A DNA stretch of 64,000 nucleotides from Hydrogenophilales bacterium (GTDB lineage Bacteria; Pseudomonadota; Gammaproteobacteria; Burkholderiales; Thiobacillaceae): positions 62,001-126,000 of the forward strand of contig JACPYT010000015.1 of assembly GCA_016195805.1 (NCBI GenBank), given 5' to 3'. Made by a program: the position numbers and the translations under genes. The notes under the pieces were generated by a model that searched no databases, had not been told where the DNA came from, and worked only from the letters and a program-made list of their open reading frames with translations. This document shows positions 54,730 through 64,000 of this stretch, in pieces. Each line of letters opens with the position of its first letter. Position 1 is the stretch's first letter.

Positions 54730-56456
54730 GGCGGCCGCTCCGTGTCGTCGTACCGGGCATCCTGCTTCAGCAGGTTTTTCAGCATGGTTGCCGGACGGTC
54801 TTCCAGGCGTTCGAGTTTTTTCACCCCCGACTGCGCCAGCCGGGGATCGACCGTCAGCGCTTGATTCGATGCAGTCACGCCCGGCGCACGCGTGCCGGTG
54901 GTGCCCGGTGCACTGCGGTCAAGCTGCACGCCAGGGGGAGCAGGCTCAGGCTCATCCGGCAGGTTGGCGGGCTGGCCGTCCAGCTGGATCCGCCCTTCGG
55001 CCAGAAAACCGCGGTGCCCGCCGAGATCGCTTTGCATCGGTGTTTCGGGACGCTGACGGCGCAGATGCTGCCAGGCATAGTCCAGATTGGCGCGCGCCCG
55101 GACATCGCCCGGCCGCATGCGCAACACCGTTTCGAATGCCTCGAACGCGGCCTGCCACTGCGCGCGCGCATACAGCGCGTTGCCCAGGTTGTAGAGCGCA
55201 TCGGCCCGCTGGCGCTCGTTTTCCGCCAGCAGCAGCGCGGCACCGAAGTGGCGCGCCGCCGCCGCGTAGTCCGCCTGCCGCCAAGCGGCCGCGCCCGCCC
55301 CCATCCGGCCTGTGTAACCGCCGACCTGCGCATACAGCGTTTGCGCGCTGGCGTAGTGTTTCTGTTGCCAGGCCTGCCAGGCTGCGGCTTCGTCGGCCAA
55401 TGCGTCAGGCGGCGCAGCCGTCGTCCCCCAGACTGCCAGAGCGATGAGTGCCACCACCCGGCGCGGCAGGGACACCGCCATCAGCAGCACCAGCGCAGGT
55501 GCCAGGCACCAGGCATACAGTTCGCGCCACGCGGTGGCGTGTTCCGGCGCAACGGCATCGCCAGGCAAGCGGGCGATGCCGCGGTCATGCAAGGCCGACC
55601 AGTCCGCATCGCCATCGCTGACCACCGCAAAGCGCCCTCCGGTAGTTTGTGCCAGCTCACGATAAGGCGACGCATCCATCCGGCTCAGCACCTGCACGCC
55701 ATCCCGCTCGGCGAAGCCGCCGTCTGACAGCGGCACCGGCGCGCCAGCCTCGCTGCCCATGCCCAGCACAAACACCGGCACATGGGTCTTGCGCAAGGCC
55801 GACGCGGCCGCCTGTGCGGCCGCGTCGAAACTGCCGGCTTCGGCGTCGGTCACCAGCAGGATGGCCTTGGCCTGTCCCGGCGCGGCGGCCAGTTGCGCGC
55901 GCGCCAGATCGAGCGCGCCCGCCAAGTTGGTGCCCTGTGCGTCGATCAGACGCGGATCCGCCTGATCGATCGCGCGCCGCAGCAGTGCCATGTCGTCGGT
56001 AGGCGGCAGCAGCACGCCTGCTTCGCCTGCAAAGACGATCAGGCCGACGCGCTCGCCCTGAAGTTTGGGCAGCCAGTCGAGCAGTTCGATACGCGCGCGC
56101 GTCAGCCGATCAGGCGCGATGTCGGTGGCACGCATCGAAGCAGATACATCGAGCACCACCATCATCGTCAGCAGGTGGCGCGGCATGGGCTGGCCGTCAT
56201 GCAGTTCGAGCGGCAGACGCGGCCCGGCAGCGGCCAGCGCCAAAAGAATCCAGGCCAATGCCTGCGCCAGTGCACGCAGGCGGCCTGCCTTTTCCACCTC
56301 TGACCGAGCCACCGCCCACGGCAACAACTCGGCGTCGGCGTAGTGCAGCAGCCGCGCGCGACGCCGGCGGCGCCACCCGCCGAACAGCAGCGGCACTGCC
56401 GCCAGCCCCAGCCACAACGGTTCGCGCCAGTGCAGATGCAACAGTGGATCGATCAT
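54723..56456 (-). CDS. BatB/BatC-like VWA-TPR membrane protein
   Basis: 577 residues from ATG at 56456 (MIDPLLHLHWREPLWLGLAA). Two N-terminal membrane helices flank a basic loop. A von Willebrand A domain has the metal site DVSASMRATD and TNLAGAL. A further helix pair follows near 315-345, then TPR repeats (AALLLAENERQRADALYNLGNALYARAQWQAAFEAF split over residues 405-450) and a proline-rich tail. It fuses the BatB VWA and BatC TPR parts of the Bacteroides scheme. Overlaps its neighbours by 4 and 7 bp. Confidence 0.86.
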   Translation of the reverse strand: MIDPLLHLHWREPLWLGLAAVPLLFGGWRRRRRARLLHYADAELLPWAVARSEVEKAGRLRALAQALAWILLALAAAGPRLPLELHDGQPMPRHLLTMMVVLDVSASMRATDIAPDRLTRARIELLDWLPKLQGERVGLIVFAGEAGVLLPPTDDMALLRRAIDQADPRLIDAQGTNLAGALDLARAQLAAAPGQAKAILLVTDAEAGSFDAAAQAAASALRKTHVPVFVLGMGSEAGAPVPLSDGGFAERDGVQVLSRMDASPYRELAQTTGGRFAVVSDGDADWSALHDRGIARLPGDAVAPEHATAWRELYAWCLAPALVLLMAVSLPRRVVALIALAVWGTTAAPPDALADEAAAWQAWQQKHYASAQTLYAQVGGYTGRMGAGAAAWRQADYAAAARHFGAALLLAENERQRADALYNLGNALYARAQWQAAFEAFETVLRMRPGDVRARANLDYAWQHLRRQRPETPMQSDLGGHRGFLAEGRIQLDGQPANLPDEPEPAPPGVQLDRSAPGTTGTRAPGVTASNQALTVDPRLAQSGVKKLERLEDRPATMLKNLLKQDARYDDTERPPW

Positions 56457-57442
56457 GCGGCACGCCTGAATGCGAGCCAGCGCGCCCAGACCAGCGCAGC
56501 GGCGGCCAGCGCCAGCGCCGCCCAGTACCACTCACGGACCTGCCGGTGCTGCGCCGGCCGCGACAGCGTCGGCTCGAGCGTGTCGATCGCGCGGATCACG
56601 CGGGTGGCGTCGTCGGCGTTGCGGATCGAGAAATACTGTCCCTGCGTAAGCCGCGCCAGGTCGGCCAGATCGGGCTGCGGGTCGGGATCGATGCGCGCGG
56701 CGCGCCCTGCCGCGTAAGGATCGCTGCCGAATTGCAGGGCATGGATCGCCACGCCGGCCTGATGCGCCGCCGCCAGCGCTTCGGCCGGCGTCAGCGTGCC
56801 GGCATTGTTGTCCGCGCCGTCGCTCACCAAGAGGATGGCCGGACGCAATCGGCGCGTGCGCACCTGCTTCAGCGCCATGCCGAGCGCGTCGCCCAGCGCG
56901 GTATCGCCGCCCACCATGCCGACCTGGATACGCTGGAGCTGCGCGATGGCATGGGCGCGGTCGAAGGTCGGCGGCGTCAGCGTCGCCACCTCGCTGCCGA
57001 ACACGATCACGCCGAAGCGGTCGCCGGGACGGCCCTTGATGAACCGGCTCAGCGTGTCCTTCAGCACGCTCATGCGTTCGACTTCGCGGTCGCCCTGCCG
57101 GAAATCGCGGATGCTCATGGTGAGCGAGGTGTCGATCAGCAGCACGATGTCGCGCCCCTCGGGCGGTGGTTTGATCCAGTCGCCAACCTGGCGCGGCTGC
57201 GCCAGCGCCAGCACCAGCAAGGCAAACGCCAGCCCGCGCAAGGCGACCGGCCAACGCAGGCTGGGCGCAGACAGGCGCCCCACTGCCGCCAGCGGCAGCG
57301 CCGGGTGGTTGAGGACCACGCCCGCTGCCTCTCCTTGCGCGCGCCGCCAGGCCAGCCGGCTCCAGTCCGCGACCGGCAGCAGCAGCAACAGCCAAAGGGG
57401 GTGCGCCAGTTCGAGCCCGCGCGGCAGCACCCAGTCAAACAT
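56453..57442 (-). CDS. BatA-like VWA membrane protein
   Basis: 329 residues from ATG at 57442. Membrane helices lie at about 12-28, 65-83 and near the C-terminus (WYWAALALAAAALVWARWL). The VWA domain has a MIDAS-like DTSLTMSIRDF, with Thr instead of the last Ser of DxSxS, plus GGDTALGDALG and LLVSDGADNNAGTL. Start overlaps the DUF4381 gene and the end overlaps the VWA-TPR gene by 4 bp. Part of the MoxR-DUF58-DUF4381-BatA-BatB-BatD operon. Confidence 0.86.
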   Translation of the reverse strand: MFDWVLPRGLELAHPLWLLLLLPVADWSRLAWRRAQGEAAGVVLNHPALPLAAVGRLSAPSLRWPVALRGLAFALLVLALAQPRQVGDWIKPPPEGRDIVLLIDTSLTMSIRDFRQGDREVERMSVLKDTLSRFIKGRPGDRFGVIVFGSEVATLTPPTFDRAHAIAQLQRIQVGMVGGDTALGDALGMALKQVRTRRLRPAILLVSDGADNNAGTLTPAEALAAAHQAGVAIHALQFGSDPYAAGRAARIDPDPQPDLADLARLTQGQYFSIRNADDATRVIRAIDTLEPTLSRPAQHRQVREWYWAALALAAAALVWARWLAFRRAA

Positions 57443-57863
57443 GGCGTCTCCACGAGCGGGCGCTTTCGCACAGCCCCTGCAGCACCGCGTAGCCATCGGG
57501 CTGCGTGGGCCCGAACCGCACCTGCTCCAGCCTCTTCGCCCAGTCGGACCACACGCCAGGATCGAGGCCCGGCGGGCAGCATGCCGCATCCACCCGTGCC
57601 AGTCGGAAACGCGTGCGCACCCAGGCATCGAGCCTGGCAGCCAGCGCCGACGGCGTGTCCTGTTGCTGCGCCGCCGCTGCAGCAATCGCGTTCAGGGTGC
57701 GCGCCGGGCGGCGGCGATGCCACAGCCAGGCGAGGAGCAAGACCCCAGCCACACCTACCAGCCCCACAACTGCCCACAGCAACAGGCTGCTGCCAGCGGA
57801 CGCCGCCATGGCAGGCGCAGCCGGCACGATGATGTCGGCCAGTTCGTTGCGCGGATCAGCCAT
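57435..57863 (-). CDS. DUF4381 family membrane protein
   Basis: 142 residues from ATG at 57863. A short N-terminus (MADPRNELADIIVP) precedes one membrane helix at about 27-49 (LLLWAVVGLVGVAGVLLLAWLW). A soluble helical C-terminus follows with AALAARLDAWVRTRFRL-like segments and WSDWAKRLEQVRFG. DUF4381 genes regularly sit between DUF58 and BatA in this type of operon. Overlaps both neighbours by 8 bp. Molecular role unknown. Confidence 0.83.
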   Translation of the reverse strand: MADPRNELADIIVPAAPAMAASAGSSLLLWAVVGLVGVAGVLLLAWLWHRRRPARTLNAIAAAAAQQQDTPSALAARLDAWVRTRFRLARVDAACCPPGLDPGVWSDWAKRLEQVRFGPTQPDGYAVLQGLCESARSWRRHV

Positions 57864-58814
57864 GTGCGAGCAAGGCGACCAGATCATCGGCGTCGCTGTC
57901 CACCTTCTGATGGCGCACCCCGGCGCGGGCCAGGCGCGCCGCCTGCGCCGCCAGACGGTCGGCGAATGCCGTACGGGCCGCGCTTCGCACCGCCGTCTCG
58001 CCGGTGTCGAGCCACACCCGCTGGCCGCTCGCCATGTCGTGGAAACACGCTGCGCCCATCTCCGGCAGGGCGCGCTCGGCGGCGTCGACGATCTGGATTG
58101 CCCACACGTCGAAACGCTCGGCCAGCCGTGCCAGTTGTGTCTCGTGGGCGTCGGCGAGCCAGGCGAAGTCGCTGATCAGCACCAGCCGCGTGCCGCGCGG
58201 CAAGCTCGCTTCGAGCGCGGCGAGACGGTCCGAGAAATGGAGGGAGTCGGTCGACGCGGGATCGCTGAGCGGCGGGCACGGCGCCGCTGCCGCCTCGATC
58301 AGGCCGAGCGCCGCCAAGCGGCCATGGCGCGCCGGCAGGGTTTCATCCTGTGTGTTCCACAGCGTGGCGCCGATCACGCCGTTGTGACCGGCGGTGGCGA
58401 ATGCCAGCAACGCGGCGACCCGCGCCGCCTGCGCGGCCTTGAGCCGGCGGCGCGTACCGAAGCGCATGGTGGCGCCGCGGTCGACCACCAGATGCACCAG
58501 CGGCTGACGCTCCTCGCGGTAGATTTTGAGATGGGCGCGGCCAGTGCGCGCGGTGGTGCGCCAGTCCATGTCGCGGATGTCGTCGCCCGGGCTGTACAGG
58601 CGCGATTCCTCGAAATCCAGCCCGCGCCCGAGCCAGCGCGATGCCCAGTCGCCGGCATGGTGGTCGTGCACTTCGCGCAGCGGCAGCGTCGCCAGCAGGC
58701 TGGCCTGCGCGGCGAGGCCGGCGATGTCGGCCGCCGCGATCAGCGGCGCATGGACTGATGCCTGCCTGTCGGGCTGCGCACGCAAGCGCACCAACTGTTT
58801 GATGCGGGCCAGCA

Positions 58815-58815
<1 letters not shown>
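57856..58815 (-). CDS. DUF58 domain protein of the MoxR/Bat operon
   Basis: 319 residues from ATG at 58815. It carries the DUF58 signature FEESRLYSPGDDIRDMDW followed by RTGRAHLKIYREERQ, then a VWA-like half (VHLVVDRGATM, LVLISDFAWL). It is predicted soluble or peripheral. The gene start shares one base with the moxR stop (TGATG), so translation is coupled. DUF58 proteins accompany MoxR ATPases and probably act as their adaptors; the substrate is not known. Confidence 0.87.
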
Positions 58816-59771
<956 letters not shown>

Positions 59772-60082
59772 GGGGATTCCTGCCGTTGAAAGGAGCTCAC
59801 CTTAGCGGGGCGCCCCGGCGGGTGCAATGGGTGCTAATGCCTAATCGATGGGCGCTGGGTTCGGACCGGCAGCAAGACGGATCACGCCGCCTGACGGTCT
59901 CGATACGGGCCAGGAAAAGACGGTCGAGGAAGAACGTTGGCATGCCGATTCTCGGCCTGAACGGTAATCATCCCGTCCAAAAAGCGGACGCTCACGAATG
60001 GCTGCTTCAATGCTTCTTGACAGTGCGCGCTCGCCTCTTTGCGCACGGTCGCCGCCAGAATCAGCCTAGGGCCTGCGGGACC
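59772..60082. other. Gap without recognised gene upstream of moxR
   Basis: Contains AAGGAG-like and GC-rich bases next to the moxR start, where its promoter should lie, and then about 230 bp with no convincing coding pattern, repeat or hairpin with T-run. An open plus-strand frame continues into the antisense of the porin and is not taken as a gene. Confidence 0.6.
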
Positions 60083-61480
60083 TCAGAACTCGGCATGCAC
60101 GCGCAACCCGAAAATCGGGATCGGGCCGCGATCCCGGTTGTAGGCGGGATTGGCCACGTACTGGACATCGGCCGTCAGCGCGATTTGCTTGACCACCTTG
60201 AGCGAGTAGTACGCCTCGACGATCTTTTCCAGGCGATAGTTCAGGCGGCCGTCGCCGATCAGGATGCCCATGCCACCGGCGGCGAAATAGTCGCGGGCCG
60301 CGCCAGACAGGCCGTTGACGACGGCAGCAAAGCCGACGGTGTCGTCGTGGCGGCCCCAGCGGTCGCCGCGCAACGATAGCCCCGCGGATACCGAGCGGTT
60401 GATTTCCGTGAACTCGAAGGCTTCCTTGCTGCCATCGTTGGTGCTGGCGCGGGCGAAGAAGCCAAGGTCCGGTGCGATTTCCTGCTCCACGTTGATGGCG
60501 ATGCCCGGACGGTTCTGGAAGCGGCGCACGGCGCCTGCGTCAGGCTGTGTGCCGGTTTGCTGGGCCAGGCTTAGTGCATCCCTGTAACTGCCCATGCGGC
60601 CGCGATTCATGAAGCCTAGCAGCTTCACCTTGCCGGGGTGCCCCAACCACTGGTGGCGAATCTCGAACTCGCCCACTACGGAATGCTGGCGGAAATGCGT
60701 GTCCGGAACGGTGCCGTTGGGTTCGGTGGATAGAGCGAACACCCCGCCGCGAAGGGTCCACCAGGACTGCGTCCATTCCGCGGCTACCCCGTCGGTGAAA
60801 CCCCAGGAGTCGGCCGCGTAGTCGAAGGCACCCGCGTCCACTACTGCCCAGTTGAAGAAGTCGCTACGCGGGTCGTGCGCGTAGGCGTTGGTGTCGAAAA
60901 TGTCGACGACAGAGAACTTCCCCAGCGTGAGAATAAGGTTGTTGGCCGCTCGCGTACCAGTGAACTGATTGGCAGCGGCCTCGGCCGTTTCCTCGCTGCC
61001 ACCGATATTGATGACCTGGCGCACGAAGGCGCGCGGGAGCCGCAGGTAGGGCTTGTTCGCGCCGACCTTGTAGGCCTCGCCGCTGGGAAAGCCGGCGATG
61101 CCGAGCGTATCGCTGAGTCCGAAACCCTGGTCCAGTTCAGGGTTGAGCCACAGTTCCGCTCCCTGCCACAGACGCGCGCCCGCAAAGAGCGTCACGTCGG
61201 TGGTCTCGGCATTCCGCGCGTGCGGGTCCATGCTGTTGCTGCCGCTGTAGGGCGCCGTGAACGCCGGGTGCCACTGGGTGAGGTTTGTGAACTGACCGTA
61301 TACAGCCCATTGCTCTGGTGTGGCATCTGGGGACGCATCCGCCTGGGCGCGCTGCGATTCGACCGCCGCGGTTGCCAACAGAGGGGCCGCACATGCAAGT
61401 GCGGCCAAAGCAAGCATGAGCGGCAGCAATGCGGATGCCGAACCGCGCAGGTAAGACTCAAGGCGTTTGCGCGGCGTCAT
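60083..61480 (-). CDS. OprB-like carbohydrate-selective porin
   Basis: 465 residues from ATG at 61480 (MTPRKRLESYLRGSASALL). A signal peptide with a long hydrophobic core (LPLMLALAALACAAPLLATA) leads to an OprB-type 16-strand barrel. Segments include QWAVYGQFTNLTQWHPAF, LWQGAELWLNPELDQGFGL and LTLGKFSVVDIFDTNAYAHDPR. The C-terminal FGLRVHAEF ends in Phe, as outer-membrane proteins do. It would admit sugars or other small solutes. An earlier Met would add about 40 polar residues before the signal and is disfavoured. No sugar genes are adjacent, so the substrate is open. Confidence 0.85.
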   Translation of the reverse strand: MTPRKRLESYLRGSASALLPLMLALAALACAAPLLATAAVESQRAQADASPDATPEQWAVYGQFTNLTQWHPAFTAPYSGSNSMDPHARNAETTDVTLFAGARLWQGAELWLNPELDQGFGLSDTLGIAGFPSGEAYKVGANKPYLRLPRAFVRQVINIGGSEETAEAAANQFTGTRAANNLILTLGKFSVVDIFDTNAYAHDPRSDFFNWAVVDAGAFDYAADSWGFTDGVAAEWTQSWWTLRGGVFALSTEPNGTVPDTHFRQHSVVGEFEIRHQWLGHPGKVKLLGFMNRGRMGSYRDALSLAQQTGTQPDAGAVRRFQNRPGIAINVEQEIAPDLGFFARASTNDGSKEAFEFTEINRSVSAGLSLRGDRWGRHDDTVGFAAVVNGLSGAARDYFAAGGMGILIGDGRLNYRLEKIVEAYYSLKVVKQIALTADVQYVANPAYNRDRGPIPIFGLRVHAEF

Positions 61481-61628
61481 CTGGTCCAGTACCTCAAAAG
61501 GACGACGGTATGTGCTATCCGGAACATATCTAGTTCCTTTACGGGGATTTCTATTGATGTTCATAGCGTATAAAGGTCGTGTTACGGGGGTCGCCTCAAA
61601 CACCCCTGATTCCCGAAGTGGCCCCGAC

Positions 61629-62174
61629 CTACGGCTTGCGGCCCCACAAAGCCTGCCATCCCGCGTGGCCCAGCGCCTTCAGCGTTTCGATGTTGCGTTC
61701 GTAGATCGTCTCGGCTTCGGGGAACGCCGCCACCGCGCGCGCGATGCTCGCCTCGCGCAGCAGGTGCAGGGTGGGAAACGGCGCCCGGTTGGTGAAGTTG
61801 CCGATGTCGTCGGGCTCGGTGCCTTCGAACTGGAAGGCCGGGTGGAAACTGGCGATCTGGATCACGCCTTCGAGCCCATGCTCGCCCACTGCCGCTTCGG
61901 CCAGCTGCATGAAATCGTTGAAATCGAGGAAATCCGGCAGCAGCGTGGGGTGGATCAGCAGCGTGGTGTCGATTTCCTCGGGGTCGGCCGCGGCCAGAAA
62001 ATCCAGCTCGCGGTCGAGGTCTTCCAGCAGGCCATCCAGGTGCGGCGCCCGGCTCACCACGTAGCGCACCTGGTTTTTCACGTAGACCGCCTTGGCGAAC
62101 GGGCACAGGTTGAGCCCGATGACCGCCTTTTCGATCCACTGTCGCATTGCCGCGATGACTTCCGCCTCGTCCAT
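61629..62174 (-). CDS. DUF1415 family protein
   Basis: 181 residues, soluble. Conserved features: MRQWIEKAVIGLNLCPFAKAVY with a CPF motif, TTLLIHPTLLPDFLDFNDFM, QIASFHPAFQFEGTEPDDIGN and NRAPFPTLHLLREASI. These match the DUF1415 family, common in Proteobacteria and of unknown function. It stands alone, divergent from alaS with a 90-bp shared upstream region. Confidence 0.9.
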   Translation of the reverse strand: MDEAEVIAAMRQWIEKAVIGLNLCPFAKAVYVKNQVRYVVSRAPHLDGLLEDLDRELDFLAAADPEEIDTTLLIHPTLLPDFLDFNDFMQLAEAAVGEHGLEGVIQIASFHPAFQFEGTEPDDIGNFTNRAPFPTLHLLREASIARAVAAFPEAETIYERNIETLKALGHAGWQALWGRKP

Positions 62175-62264
62175 GTTCCCTGTCCTTGCTGCCTGTAAGG
62201 CCGGAACTTTAACGGATACAATGCTTTATTGTCCGACGTTCATGCATGAACCCAACCCAATACC

Positions 62265-64000
<1,736 letters not shown>

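Noticed and set aside
59786-60379. 197-residue plus-strand frame before the porin
   Set aside because: It runs from non-coding sequence into the antisense of the OprB-like gene; no family pattern and no ribosome site.

Overview
The window reads as the chromosome of a GC-rich, sulfur-oxidising betaproteobacterium, most like Thiobacillus (Thiobacillaceae). Two lines of evidence point there. The housekeeping order is typical of Betaproteobacteria: rlmN-pilW-rodZ-ispG-hisS-yfgM-bamB-der, hflX-hflK-hflC-DUF2065-hisZ-purA and rnr-rlmB. The lithotrophic sulfur genes are soxXYZA-soxB, soeABC, rhd-tusA-dsrE2 and a GalT-like protein resembling the adenylylsulfate:phosphate adenylyltransferase known from T. 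denitrificans. Genus assignment is inference; no rRNA lies in the window.

Layout. 1-2.4 kb: the end of a RIO-type kinase, then a small island with an AbiV-like HEPN protein, an XRE antitoxin with only a scrap of its toxin, and a MazF/PemK toxin-antitoxin pair. 2.4-11.4 kb: rlmB, rnr, a tRNA-Leu(CAG) whose promoter overlaps the rnr start, purA, hisZ, a DUF2065 gene, hflC, hflK and hflX. 11.5-15.2 kb: an insertion between hflX and der, in the place usually held by hfq. It carries a GAF-GGDEF-EAL protein, the GalT/APAT-like enzyme and two small unknown genes. 15.2-27.7 kb: a long minus-strand array from der up to bcp (translation, envelope, isoprenoid, fatty acid and tRNA modification genes). 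27.7-37.8 kb: roxA-like hydroxylase, a ferritin-like DUF455 protein, lptG-lptF, then pepA-holC-(unknown)-valS.

37.8-53.3 kb is the sulfur region: a FadL-type porin; rhd-tusA-dsrE2 (cytoplasmic sulfane-sulfur relay); soeABC (cytoplasmic sulfite:quinone oxidoreductase, which needs Mo cofactor); a TlpA-like thioredoxin with a secreted unknown protein; moaC (Mo cofactor synthesis); a BepA-like protease; and soxXYZA-soxB (periplasmic thiosulfate oxidation) without soxCD. Taken together, Sox would load sulfane sulfur in the periplasm, sulfur would be passed in the cytoplasm by Rhd/TusA/DsrE2, and sulfite would be oxidised directly by SoeABC or, via APS, by the APAT-like enzyme with energy conservation. 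Several hairpin terminators divide these operons, and a palindrome covers the predicted rhd promoter.

53.3-64 kb: a MoxR/Bat operon (AAA ATPase, DUF58, DUF4381, two VWA proteins, BatD), an OprB-like porin, a DUF1415 gene and the 5' part of alaS, which runs off the window. No rRNA, CRISPR array, intact insertion sequence or prophage was recognised.
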